Of a DNA stretch of 64,000 nucleotides, positions 18,570 to 27,912 are shown one piece after another (the stretch's first letter is position 1; each line of letters begins with the position of its first letter). Origin of the DNA: Anaerococcus provencensis (GTDB lineage: Bacteria; Bacillota; Clostridia; Tissierellales; Peptoniphilaceae); contig NZ_HG003691.1 of NCBI RefSeq assembly GCF_000312365.2, positions 62,001 through 126,000 on the forward strand, in the 5' to 3' direction. The notes under the pieces were generated by a model, which was given only the letters and a program-made list of their open reading frames with translations, was not told the DNA's origin and ran no database searches. A program made the translations under genes and the position numbers.

Positions 18570-20450
18570 ATGAAAAATGAACCCCAAAAAAATGAATTGA
18601 GGGAATTTACGCCATTGGCTGTTATCTTAGGTATGCTTATTGCTATAGTATTTGGAGCTGCTAATGCCTATCTAGGTTTACGTGTAGGACTAACTATTTC
18701 TGCATCTATACCAGCTGCAGTTATATCTATGGGTATAGTTCGAAAGATATTAAAACGTGATTCCATACTTGAAAATAACATAGTACAAACTATAGGTTCA
18801 GCAGGAGAGTCACTAGCAGCAGGTGCTATATTTACTTTGCCAGCTGCGTTTTTATGGGAAACTGAATGGGGGGATAGCCATTATATTTCTTACTTAAATA
18901 TTTTGCTATTAACTTTGATAGGCGGGGTTTTGGGAGTAATATTTATGATTCCTCTAAGACGTGCACTCATAGTCAAAGAAGATGGTGTTCTACCATATCC
19001 TGAGGGAAAAGCTTGTGCAGAAGTTTTAAAGGCTGGAGAAGAGAGTGGTCAAGATTCAAGTGTTGTATTTAAAGGACTAGGACTTGCATCACTCTACAAA
19101 TTTTTAGCAAATGGACTAAAAATATTTCCTGAAGAAATTAGTTATGAAATATCGGCTAAAAATTTTGCTGGAACTGCTGTAGGTTTTGATGCCTTACCTG
19201 CATTGATGGGAGTAGGGTACATAGTAGGACCAAATATTTCTGCTATAATGCTAGCAGGTGGTGTGCTTGCTTGGTTTGTACTTATGCCACTTCTTCATGC
19301 CTTTGGTAGTCCAGAACTTACAAATCTTGCTCCATCTGATTTATGGTCAAACTACATAAGATATATAGGAGCTGGTGCAGTAGCTACTGGTGGAATTATT
19401 TCTTTAGTGAAATCCTTACCTATGATTGTAAAATCTTTTAAGGATTCAATCAATGATTTAAAAAATAGGGATGATAATAGTAGTAGTGATAGGTTAGATA
19501 CTGATATTTCCTTTAAGGTATCAATGATATTGATAATTGTATCTGTAATTTTAATATTTTTAATGCCATCTACTCCTGTAAATATTATCGGAGCTATAAT
19601 TATAGTTGTATTTGGATTTTTCTTTGCTACAGTATCATCAAGAATGGTTGGTATTATAGGATCCTCAAATAACCCAGTTTCAGGAATGTCAATAGCCACC
19701 TTATTAATAGCAACACTTATTCTTAAGGCTACAGGTCTTGTTGGCCATGATGGAATGATAGCAGCTATTTCTATAGGAACTATTATATGCGTAATAGCAG
19801 CAATAGCAGGAGACTGCTCTCAAGACTTAAAGACAGGTTATATTGTAGGAGCAAGTCCTAAGTACCAACAGATTGGAGAGATTATAGGCGTTCTAGCATC
19901 ATCTTTAGTTATAGGTGGTATACTTTGGTTATTAAATACCTCAATAGGTTTTGGTACTAAAGATTTACCAGCTCCTCAAGCTGTACTTATGAAGATGATA
20001 GTAGAGGGGGTAATGAGTGGAAATCTTCCTTGGGACTTAGTGTTTATAGGAGCTGCGATTGCAATAATGGTAGAATTATTAGGAATAAGTGTTCTACCTT
20101 TTGCTATAGGTCTTTATCTACCACTTAATACTTCTCTAGGGATAATGTTTGGTGGAGCTGTTAGACTAATAGTTGATAAATTTAAAGCAGATGAAGAAAG
20201 CAAAAAGAATGCACAAACAAAAGGAACGCTATATTCAGCAGGTCTTATAGCAGGTGAGGGAATAATGGGCATCATACTTGCAATATTTGCTATTATACCA
20301 TCACATGGTAAAACTTTGGCAGATGCTATAAATATATCTGATAAATTTAGCCTACCTCAAGAAGTTTCTATAGTATTATTTTTTGGATTAGCAATACTAA
20401 TTTATGCTAAGGCAAAGTCAGCTATAAAGAAAGAGAAAGTTAATGTATGA
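18570..20450 (+). CDS. OPT family oligopeptide transporter
   Basis: 626-residue polytopic membrane protein of the oligopeptide transporter (OPT) family, which imports peptides or metal chelates by proton symport. About 14-16 hydrophobic segments can be seen. The family motif NNPVSGMSIATLL is in the middle, and the N-terminal part has FGAANAYLGLRVGLTISASIPAAV, typical of the bacterial branch. AAAGGAG precedes the ATG. The downstream PqqD-like gene overlaps its last 8 bases, so the two are translationally coupled. It lies between an IS30 element and a group II intron, in a patch that looks acquired. Substrate unknown. Confidence 0.93.
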   Translation: MKNEPQKNELREFTPLAVILGMLIAIVFGAANAYLGLRVGLTISASIPAAVISMGIVRKILKRDSILENNIVQTIGSAGESLAAGAIFTLPAAFLWETEWGDSHYISYLNILLLTLIGGVLGVIFMIPLRRALIVKEDGVLPYPEGKACAEVLKAGEESGQDSSVVFKGLGLASLYKFLANGLKIFPEEISYEISAKNFAGTAVGFDALPALMGVGYIVGPNISAIMLAGGVLAWFVLMPLLHAFGSPELTNLAPSDLWSNYIRYIGAGAVATGGIISLVKSLPMIVKSFKDSINDLKNRDDNSSSDRLDTDISFKVSMILIIVSVILIFLMPSTPVNIIGAIIIVVFGFFFATVSSRMVGIIGSSNNPVSGMSIATLLIATLILKATGLVGHDGMIAAISIGTIICVIAAIAGDCSQDLKTGYIVGASPKYQQIGEIIGVLASSLVIGGILWLLNTSIGFGTKDLPAPQAVLMKMIVEGVMSGNLPWDLVFIGAAIAIMVELLGISVLPFAIGLYLPLNTSLGIMFGGAVRLIVDKFKADEESKKNAQTKGTLYSAGLIAGEGIMGIILAIFAIIPSHGKTLADAINISDKFSLPQEVSIVLFFGLAILIYAKAKSAIKKEKVNV

Positions 20451-20760
20451 TTTAGATAGAATTCCTAATAAAAATGTAGACTATGAATATGATAAAGATA
20501 ATAAAAATTATATAATACTGATGCCCCATAAAGGTCTTAACCATAAGATAGCTCAAAAATTTTTTAATAGACCAGAAATTACTCGAGTTAAGGTTAAAGG
20601 CATGGGAAATATAGTATGGGAGTCTATAGATGGAGAGAATACTATAAAAGATATTGGACAAATATTAAAAAGTAGATATAAAGATGAAGCAGAACCTTTA
20701 TATGAACGACTTATCTTATATCTTAATGGTTTAGAAAAGAATAATTTTATAAAATATTAG
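20443..20760 (+). CDS. PqqD-like protein coupled to OPT transporter
   Basis: 105-residue cytoplasmic protein. The second half (about 45-105) matches the PqqD fold, the peptide-binding RiPP recognition element: IVWESIDGENTIKDIGQIL and a final LNGLEKNNFI. The first half is polar and has no assignment. PqqD domains hand leader peptides to modifying enzymes, but no precursor peptide or radical-SAM gene lies nearby. Its 8-base overlap with the OPT transporter suggests a shared job, perhaps peptide recognition during uptake. That is inference. Confidence 0.75.
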   Translation: MYDLDRIPNKNVDYEYDKDNKNYIILMPHKGLNHKIAQKFFNRPEITRVKVKGMGNIVWESIDGENTIKDIGQILKSRYKDEAEPLYERLILYLNGLEKNNFIKY

Positions 20761-20793
20761 ATAAATAATATGATTTAAATTCAAAAATATTTT

Positions 20794-20830
20794 AACCACC
20801 GCCTAATAATAAATTTGGCAGTGGTTTTTT
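20794..20830. terminator. Terminator after OPT/PqqD; intron insertion site
   Basis: AACCACCGCC and GGCAGTGGTT form the stem (one mismatch), followed by TTTTT. The group II intron begins 2 bases later. Before insertion the same hairpin would have lain right behind the convergent 21415 gene and could have ended it too. Confidence 0.85.
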
Positions 20831-20831
20831 G

Positions 20832-21413
20832 GTATGACGGGAATGTTCTAATGCTGGGGTGAAAATCCCTACAGAGCGTAGTTACCAACGAATCTAATAG
20901 CAACCCCCGAAGTTTTAGATGGCAACATCTAGGAGAGAAGAACGGGTAGCGAAATCGTGGCTTGACGAATAGGAACAGAATATAAGGCGTAACAGTTGGG
21001 CAAGCTAGCCAAAGATAGCAAAAAACCAAAAGGTAACCGTAAACCTAAGGCGTAAATTCTGCAAGTAAACGATGAAAGTATTAGAACTAACCCCGTGAGT
21101 TCTCATAGACGACACAGTAGTAACAACGAACTATGAGAAGTCAGCAGAATCCATAGTAGCAAGGAAGTTTCTGTAATGGAAATGGAGCGAAGGGAGGAAC
21201 AATATTCATTGTAATATTTGAAAAGGATGCACTATGACTTGATGGAAAACAAGGAATGACGTATTCATTCCTCAAGGTTCGAATACAAAAAGAATAAAGT
21301 TAAATAGTTTCATCAGAAATAAATAATATGATACAAGAAAATATTGAACCACCGTATGCCGAACGGCACGTACGGGTGGTGTGAGAGGGGATATAAATTA
21401 GCCACTACTCGAT
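20832..21413 (+). mobile_element. ORF-less class C group II intron
   Basis: 582 bases of structured RNA-like sequence without a reverse transcriptase gene. It starts GTATGACGGGAATG (group II 5' ends are GUGYG-like) and ends in a domain VI with CTACTCGAT. Inside, GTCAGCAGAATCCATAGTAGC is the segment that precedes domain IV in class C introns such as the Oceanobacillus intron. Only about 180 bases separate it from domain V, so the maturase gene has been lost. Insertion directly behind a terminator stem is the known target preference of class C introns. The minus-strand gene 21415-22416 begins its stop codon within 2 bases of the 3' end. Boundaries are from pattern matching. Confidence 0.85.
21346..21413 (+). 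ncRNA. Group II intron domains V and VI
   Basis: Domain V: ACCACCGTATGCC, loop GAAC, GGCACGTACGGGTGGT; the helix forms with the usual two-base bulge but carries one extra G in CGGGTGGT compared with perfect pairing. Domain VI follows as GTGAGAGGGG...CTACTCGAT. The extra G sits in the catalytic stem and may weaken splicing. Confidence 0.8.
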
Positions 21414-21414
21414 T

Positions 21415-22416
21415 TTATTCAAATATTTCTTTTAATGCCTTGTATGTTGCGATTCTGTTGTCTATGCCCCAGATTGGTGCGAAGCATAGGATTTCATCTA
21501 GGTAGAATGTTTCGATTTCATCTTCTAGGATATCAGCTATTTCTTGTTTGCTGCCCTTAAGTAAGAATCTTTGTTCGTAGGCTTTTTTTAGTACTGCTTG
21601 TTCGTTTAAGCTAAAGCGGTAGTCTTTTAGCTCTTCTGGATCGAGGATTCCACTCCAATCACCCTTGGTTTGTTGGATGTGGAAGTATTCAAAAGATTTT
21701 CCTAAGTATTCAAGTTCATCTTTATCATCACTGATTAACATCTTGTAGGACATTGATGTATATGGTTTATCAGCAAATTCTGAAGCCTTGAAATTTGACC
21801 TGTAAGTATCGAAAACTTCAGCTGGAGTTTCAAATAAGAAGAATTTTGCGTGAGAATATGGTAGTCCAAATTCTGCGGCTTTTTCCACAGCCTTACCAGT
21901 AGAGCCTAGCATAGTAGGATTAACTTTTTGTTCATTTTTGTTTGGTATAGCTTTTACGTGTCTATAGATAGGGTCTGTTGGTTTTTTATCAACTAGGTAA
22001 TTCAAAATAATTTCAATCTCATCAAATAATTCTGGAGATTTATCTTCGAATTTGTGATTTAATGCACGTGATTCTGATACACCAGTTCCAGGAGCTCTTC
22101 CTATACCGATATCAACTCTACCTGGTGCTAGTTCAGCCATAGTTTTAAAAACTTCTGCTACCTTAAGTGGTGAGTAATGCATTATCATGCAACCACCGGC
22201 GCCTACATGGATATTTTTAGTTTCTGATAGAAAGTAGCTCGCCAATATTTCTGGAGCTACAGCAAGTAAACTTTCATAACCGTGGTGTTCTGCAAACCAA
22301 TATCTTTCATATCCCATCTCATCTAAAGTGTGGACTAACTTTCTCGTATCATCAAAAAATCCCTGATTGGTCATTCCACGCGATTTGAGCATCAAATCAT
22401 GGACCCCTAGTTTCAT
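21415..22416 (-). CDS. LLM-class flavin-dependent oxidoreductase
   Basis: 333-residue member of the bacterial luciferase-like monooxygenase family, using reduced FMN or F420-type flavin; substrate unknown. It has the group's YERYWFAEHHG motif at about residue 40, GAGGCMIMHYSPLKVAE, and GIGRAPG in the flavin-binding part. The ATG has a strong GGGAGGA site. TATAAT lies upstream on the minus strand (complement of about 22449-22454). It is monocistronic; a group II intron now separates it from the hairpin that probably ended its transcript. Many anaerobes carry such proteins without a known role. Confidence 0.88.
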   Translation of the reverse strand: MKLGVHDLMLKSRGMTNQGFFDDTRKLVHTLDEMGYERYWFAEHHGYESLLAVAPEILASYFLSETKNIHVGAGGCMIMHYSPLKVAEVFKTMAELAPGRVDIGIGRAPGTGVSESRALNHKFEDKSPELFDEIEIILNYLVDKKPTDPIYRHVKAIPNKNEQKVNPTMLGSTGKAVEKAAEFGLPYSHAKFFLFETPAEVFDTYRSNFKASEFADKPYTSMSYKMLISDDKDELEYLGKSFEYFHIQQTKGDWSGILDPEELKDYRFSLNEQAVLKKAYEQRFLLKGSKQEIADILEDEIETFYLDEILCFAPIWGIDNRIATYKALKEIFE

Positions 22417-22538
22417 ATTTTCCTCCCTAGTAATATATTGTATTAATTATACTCTTTGAAAATTATTATTCACTAAAAAATCAATATACATTTTCCTAGT
22501 AATAATTTATCTTAAGAAAGTACCCTCCTATCCTAAAT

Positions 22539-22566
22539 TTGTCAAATGTTGTATAATAGTTATAAT
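22539..22566 (+). promoter_or_regulatory. Promoter of the kinase-fusion gene
   Basis: TTGTCA (22539-22544), 16-base spacer, TATAAT (22561-22566), about 90 bases before the 22655 start. A second TATAAT at 22552-22557 has no good -35. Confidence 0.6.
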
Positions 22567-22654
22567 ACTATATTTATTCTTACTTATGTTTATATTATAA
22601 CATACTTCATAATTAAAGGGTAAATTGCCGACCTAGATATGAGAGGGATTCTAA

Positions 22655-25600
22655 ATGGACACTTTGATTTCACAAGAAAATATTAATACAAGTGAACAAA
22701 CTAGTAAAAGAACTTCGCTTGTTGGCGAAAAATTTAATATTATATCCATGATGGGTGAGGTCAAATATGAGGTTGAGGTAAAAAAGCTCATCGGTCAAGG
22801 AGGATCATCTTTAGTATATGAGGTAGAGGTAGACGATACTTACCCACCAAAAAAGAAGATGATTATGAAAGAGTTTTATCCAAATTATGATGAGGAAAAA
22901 ATAACTGCAGAAAGAAATCCACTCAATAGATTGGAATTATATTTTGATTCTGTAGATTTTGAAAGCGAAGAGAGGATAAAAAAAGATCGAAATTCTTTTA
23001 TTGACGCTTACAGTAAGCATATAAGGATTCTTGATATGGATCCTTATTTGGAAAGCAGAATTGTAAGGCCATATAGGGTTGAGATTGATAAGTCCTACCT
23101 ATATTCCCTATATGAAGTTGACACAGCTACAAGTGTTGATAAATATTATAATCTAGATTTGATTAGGATTGTAGATATATTAAAACAGACTGCCGATATT
23201 TTAGTTCACCTCCACAACAAAGACATCATATATATGGATTTGAAACCAGCCAATATTCTCTATGACTATAACAATGGCAAGGTGAAACTTTTTGATTTCG
23301 ATGCTGCTGTTGACCTTAATGAGCTAGAATATATCAATGAATTTTCTATGCCAAATGAGAGGGCGTTTATTCCTCCAGAACTTAGATTCATAACAGATAT
23401 AGCCAATAGAAAAGATTTTTTCATAACTGAAGAAATTGACGTCTATATGCTGGGTGTAACATTTTTCCTACTGATTATGGGCAGGTATCCTACTGAGCTT
23501 GAAAATGAAGATATGGATTATCTGAGGAGAAATCTGGAAGATACCCTAAGCAACAAATCAAACAAAATCCTACTAACATCAAAAGCTACAGATGGCATTA
23601 TAAAATTACTGCAAGACTCACTGACAGTTCATAGATATATTAGTGCATCTGATTTCAAAAATAGTCTTGATGATATAGAAAGCAATCTTAGATTTAGGAA
23701 TAATGAAGATTTTGCTAATATAATTTCAGCTGCATATTTCTTAGACTATAAGAGACTATATAATTATATAGTCGACAAAGACGGCAAGAAAAGTATGGAT
23801 GTGGCTATAGTTGGCAACAATGAGATTTCGAGAGTTCTCTTTTCTTTTATATTTTCAATTGCAAATGTAAAAGGAGTAGATTTAAATATATCATTTTATG
23901 ACAAGAATCCAAAGAAATTCTATGATGATATGCTAAGAGAAAACCCACTCTTGGCCAAAACTACAGAAATATCTCTTAATAGCAAGCTAAGCATGAGAAA
24001 TATTAATGAAAAAATTACCGACCAACCATATGCATATATAAATTTCTTATCATCAAAAGAAAAAATAGACCAATCTTACATACTTATTTTGGATAAGACT
24101 GGTTACGATTATTACAATTTAGCTGACGCCATATACAATGAATTTAAAGATGACAGTCAAAAAAGAATTATCCTAAACTATTCTAGAAATAACCACGAAG
24201 TGGATATAAGACATGGAAAAAACATAGAGTTTTACAACCTAGACCTTGCATCAACATTGACCTTCAGTAACAAAAATCACCATGATGAGATTTTAGACAA
24301 GGCATTTAGTATATATAGGTTGCATGCCTTGGAGAATTTTGGTGAGAGGATTGACTATAACAGCATATGGGAAAGCTTCTCAAAGGATGATTTCTACAAT
24401 TTAAAATCATCCATCAGGGTTGCCCTATCAATTGAGTACCTGATTTATATGGCAGGCATAGATAATACAGATGATAGAGAATCTTTATTTTATAACAAGG
24501 TAGTAAAGGCTTGTCAAGATGAAGATGAATTAAATATTAGAGATATTTTTGCTGAATGTGAACACCACTCTTGGAATAGATTTATGATAGCTCAAGGATT
24601 TAAGCTTCCAAGTGAAGCTGAGCTAAATTCTTATGCCTATGTTGACCAGAAATCCTATGCAGATTTCCAAAACAAATTCCATCCACTTATCGTCAATACC
24701 CATATAGATAGGGTCAAAAAGGGAGAAAACGACGAATTAGCTGATATTTCCGTTCATATCAACAATTTGATACAAGAAAAAACCATCTACAAGGAAGAGC
24801 AAATAAAATCAAGGCTATTAAATATATTAAACAATACTTTCTGGAATGACAACCAGTATCTAAAAGAGCTCAGACCCTTGTGGGTAAAGCTTGTAAAATT
24901 GTCCTATAGCATCATGGAAAACGAGTATTATTCAAACAATACTTTAAATATTTTGACTTATGAAATAGAAGAAATACTCCAAAAAGCTAACCCAGATTTG
25001 AGCATACTTACAAATGATTATTATCAGATTAAAGATGACTTAAACTTGCTGATTAAGAGAAATCAAACATTTGATACTAGAACAATAGATTACATGATAG
25101 TAGATTCTATACCTTTTATATCTACAAACAAGATAAAGACTATATTTAAGCCTTTTTTGGATGATGATGAAAATCTGTGGGCTAATATCATTGCGGCAAT
25201 CAAATTTGACCCAGAAAAACTCATATTTTTATCAGATGAAAAAGTTGATAGCAACAAGATTAATAGGATAGAAAACTTTTTGAGAAATAAGAGATTGCAA
25301 AAATCTATGAAAATTGAAGTGATTCCTTATGGTAAAATGAAACTTTACAACAAGAATCATTCTTTAGTGGATTTGACCCTAAATAGCCACCTAGATGGTA
25401 AAAGGTCTGAATTTGCCGGCCTCCCATTTGTAGAATACATTGGATCAAACAAATGGAATGGAAGCTATAAGGCTCTGGACTTTTATAATGGCAGATCTTC
25501 TCTTACTGTGGAAGAAACTTTCTTCCTAAACAATGCCCAAGTCTATGATAATATAAGTCTAACTAATATAACAAGATTGATTAATCACTATTATGCGATT

Positions 25601-26659
25601 TGGCAAACATATCTAAAATTAGATCCCAATGATTGGGATAAATTTGCTAGGGCAATAAAATATAACGAAGATGATTATATATTAAACTTAGATAGATTTG
25701 AAAAAGAAGAAGAACATTCCTTGATAGAAGTTGGAGATTTTAAATTTAGAAGAAACGACGCTTCCAAATATCTTTCCCTAAAACATCTATTGGATGAATT
25801 GGTCAAAGAAGAGATAATTTATAATTATGAATTCCCAATAAATCCAGGCAAGATCAAAATTGATTCTTATAATGATCAGATGTCCATGGCCTTGGGAGAA
25901 TTTATATCTAATAATATATGCGAATACAATCTAAGCTTTGATCTGGTAAAAATAGAAATAGCTAAGAAAAACTATCAATACTCCTATTTTGTAGTATCTG
26001 ATAAACTAGCTTTTGAATATGAGTACCAGGTGGAAAATCCAAAAGAATTTGTCAAGATAAGCAATGAAATAATGGATGAGTATGATTTATCAAATGAGTT
26101 AAGTAATGTTAGAATATTTAATAGAATAAATGATCAAGCCTATGTACAAGCCAAAGATAAGTCTGTTGTATTTTCCTACGAATTTGGCGATGTAGCTTTC
26201 AGAGAATTCTTTAGGAATTATAACAATAAGGGCAATATACTTAGAGTATTTACCTACTTCGAGCTTATAAAATATGCAGATTACTTTGACGAGATAAAAT
26301 TAAGAGTAAACCTAAGATGGAAAGCCTACGATGATTATAGGGAAGACAGTCTACCTATTGAAAACTTCTTAGATATAGTTTGTACAAAGGGATTTACAAC
26401 TATAATTATTTCGACCATTGAAAGACATATAAGAAATGAAGACCTATACGAAATCAACAACCACGCTAAGCAGTTTGGTATGGACGCCAAGCCTGTGTTA
26501 GTTGCAACAAACTCTCACGATGACACAAGTCAGATAAAGATGATTGCAGCAGCTGCAGGAGTATTCTTCATAGATAGAGATATGATCAAAGATAATGGCA
26601 TAGTTGATTATATCAAGAACATAGCCATGGGTAAGAAAGAATGGCAGGATATAGAATAA
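22655..26659 (+). CDS. Large protein-kinase fusion: kinase, Rossmann-like, CARF-like domains
   Basis: 1334 residues, soluble, no membrane helix. Residues 40-330 are a Ser/Thr kinase: glycine loop IGQGGSSLVYEV (46-57), Lys72, catalytic loop YMDLKPANIL with Asp195 and Asn200, metal Asp214 in DFD rather than DFG, and IPPELR as the APE motif. From 381 an MDVAIVGNNEISRVL strand-loop-helix looks Rossmann-like, followed by a helical part with EHHSWNRFMIAQGF (636-649) and HPLIV, a combination I associate with RyR/TrkA-N-type proteins. At about 820-960, FDPEKLIFLSDEK (851-863) and LPFVEYIG...LTVEETFFL resemble the CARF half of DUF1887/Card1 proteins. The C-terminus has LDIVCTKGFTTIIIST; if it is the nuclease part, Asp1240 remains but the E-x-K pair is Ser1253/Ile1255. 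Good promoter and terminator; single gene. Domain calls beyond the kinase are inference. Confidence 0.75.
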   Translation: MDTLISQENINTSEQTSKRTSLVGEKFNIISMMGEVKYEVEVKKLIGQGGSSLVYEVEVDDTYPPKKKMIMKEFYPNYDEEKITAERNPLNRLELYFDSVDFESEERIKKDRNSFIDAYSKHIRILDMDPYLESRIVRPYRVEIDKSYLYSLYEVDTATSVDKYYNLDLIRIVDILKQTADILVHLHNKDIIYMDLKPANILYDYNNGKVKLFDFDAAVDLNELEYINEFSMPNERAFIPPELRFITDIANRKDFFITEEIDVYMLGVTFFLLIMGRYPTELENEDMDYLRRNLEDTLSNKSNKILLTSKATDGIIKLLQDSLTVHRYISASDFKNSLDDIESNLRFRNNEDFANIISAAYFLDYKRLYNYIVDKDGKKSMDVAIVGNNEISRVLFSFIFSIANVKGVDLNISFYDKNPKKFYDDMLRENPLLAKTTEISLNSKLSMRNINEKITDQPYAYINFLSSKEKIDQSYILILDKTGYDYYNLADAIYNEFKDDSQKRIILNYSRNNHEVDIRHGKNIEFYNLDLASTLTFSNKNHHDEILDKAFSIYRLHALENFGERIDYNSIWESFSKDDFYNLKSSIRVALSIEYLIYMAGIDNTDDRESLFYNKVVKACQDEDELNIRDIFAECEHHSWNRFMIAQGFKLPSEAELNSYAYVDQKSYADFQNKFHPLIVNTHIDRVKKGENDELADISVHINNLIQEKTIYKEEQIKSRLLNILNNTFWNDNQYLKELRPLWVKLVKLSYSIMENEYYSNNTLNILTYEIEEILQKANPDLSILTNDYYQIKDDLNLLIKRNQTFDTRTIDYMIVDSIPFISTNKIKTIFKPFLDDDENLWANIIAAIKFDPEKLIFLSDEKVDSNKINRIENFLRNKRLQKSMKIEVIPYGKMKLYNKNHSLVDLTLNSHLDGKRSEFAGLPFVEYIGSNKWNGSYKALDFYNGRSSLTVEETFFLNNAQVYDNISLTNITRLINHYYAIWQTYLKLDPNDWDKFARAIKYNEDDYILNLDRFEKEEEHSLIEVGDFKFRRNDASKYLSLKHLLDELVKEEIIYNYEFPINPGKIKIDSYNDQMSMALGEFISNNICEYNLSFDLVKIEIAKKNYQYSYFVVSDKLAFEYEYQVENPKEFVKISNEIMDEYDLSNELSNVRIFNRINDQAYVQAKDKSVVFSYEFGDVAFREFFRNYNNKGNILRVFTYFELIKYADYFDEIKLRVNLRWKAYDDYREDSLPIENFLDIVCTKGFTTIIISTIERHIRNEDLYEINNHAKQFGMDAKPVLVATNSHDDTSQIKMIAAAAGVFFIDRDMIKDNGIVDYIKNIAMGKKEWQDIE

Positions 26660-26802
26660 AATAATCTTGCAATTTAAGTGCAAATATTTTTTATTTAAAT
26701 CAATAGTAGATTAGTTAATTTTGAACTAGGGTATACCTTACAAGAAAATTTTGAAGAAAGAATTAGTATAAAAAATTTAATGATTATTCGAAATTAGAAA
26801 AA

Positions 26803-26864
26803 ATATCTAAGTACTTTCCATAGATAAGTTACTCTACTCATTGAAAGTACTTGGGTATATTTTT
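26803..26864 (+). terminator. Terminator after the kinase-fusion gene
   Basis: AAGTACTTTC (26809-26818) and GAAAGTACTT (26843-26852) form a perfect 10-bp stem that can extend outward, with a 24-base loop and a following T-run. The long distance from the stop (150 bases) is unusual; the DNA between holds nothing I can support. Confidence 0.65.
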
Positions 26865-26910
26865 TTACCTTAACAATTTGTAATAAAACCAATACTTTAG
26901 GAGAGTTTTT

Positions 26911-27798
26911 TTATGGCGTTTTAAAATTTTTTTGATAGTATGATTTTCTTTTGTATTTATTCAATATTAATGAATGAAGATTTTTATCAGTCTTTTTGGC
27001 TTCTTCTAGGGCAAGCTGCGCTACTTCTTTGTAGTCTATAGATAGGTCATAAAGAATAATGGATTTCATATATAACATAATTGGAGATGATTTTTCTTTA
27101 GAGTTTAATTCAATGGCCTTATTTATATACTCCAGAGCTGTTTTACTCTTATCTAGATTATAATAAGCAACTGCGATATTATGAAATAAAATAGAATTAA
27201 AATTATTGTCATTAATCTTTGAATTTTCTAGAAACATTAATACTTTAAGTTTGTCATCGAACGAATCCATCACCTGTGTATAGTTCATAAGAAGCCTGTA
27301 ATCTAAACTATCGTAGGTATTTGAATCAAGATTAGAAAAATCAAAAGTTTTACCAGTATTTAGGGCTTCAATGATGATAGCTTTTCTTTTTGCTTTATCA
27401 TCTTGAATTTGCATATTTTCGAAAAATAACCTTAATTTCCTAGCTCTATTTTTGATGATTTTCCTAAAAGTACTGTTTTCTATGTCCGTAAGTATTTCTA
27501 TTTCATTAGCATAAGAAAGACCTGCTACATTATCCCTTGCATTAAGATCATCTATAATTTTATCTATTATCTTTGAATCTTCTAAGAATATGTTTAAATA
27601 TTCCTCAACTAAATCCACATTTAATATATTAGAAAAAACTTCTAATTTATCTATATCAATAGTGTATTTGCCGTTTTCAATATCTGAAATAGTTTTTACA
27701 TTTATATAAGATAACTCTGATAGTTTTTCCTGCGTGAGTCTATTATTTAATCTAAAATATCTAAATATCTTACCAAAAATAATATTAGAGTTATTCAT
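26911..27798 (-). CDS. XRE-family regulator with TPR-like C-terminal domain
   Basis: 295-residue transcription regulator. Residues 5-65 form the helix-turn-helix (RLTQEKLSELSYINVKTISDIENG). The remainder is helical with a TPR-like repeat (FHNIAVAYYNLDKSKTALEYINKAIEL). This is the plan of the RNPP/Rgg-type regulators, which often sense short peptides. A TTG at 27810 is in frame, but ATG 27798 has GGAG seven bases upstream and is preferred. It is divergent from the pseudogene-permease-ATPase group at 27913-31726 and probably controls it; TCTATAGA (27843-27850) between them is a candidate operator. Confidence 0.8.
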   Translation of the reverse strand: MNNSNIIFGKIFRYFRLNNRLTQEKLSELSYINVKTISDIENGKYTIDIDKLEVFSNILNVDLVEEYLNIFLEDSKIIDKIIDDLNARDNVAGLSYANEIEILTDIENSTFRKIIKNRARKLRLFFENMQIQDDKAKRKAIIIEALNTGKTFDFSNLDSNTYDSLDYRLLMNYTQVMDSFDDKLKVLMFLENSKINDNNFNSILFHNIAVAYYNLDKSKTALEYINKAIELNSKEKSSPIMLYMKSIILYDLSIDYKEVAQLALEEAKKTDKNLHSLILNKYKRKSYYQKNFKTP

Positions 27799-27912
27799 GT
27801 AAATCTCCAAAATAATAATTATAACAAAAAATAAATATAATGTCTATAGAGGAATTATACATTAATTTAATTATTTTTCTATGTTAACATTTATTTAAAT
27901 GGAGATGATAGT

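Noticed and set aside
20781-21029. Minus-strand open frame in the intron region
   Set aside because: Lies within the group II intron RNA structure; no ribosome site, no recognisable protein.
26893-26925. AGGAG followed by ATG GCG TTT TAA on the plus strand
   Set aside because: Three-codon frame overlapping the 3' end of the minus-strand regulator; most likely chance.
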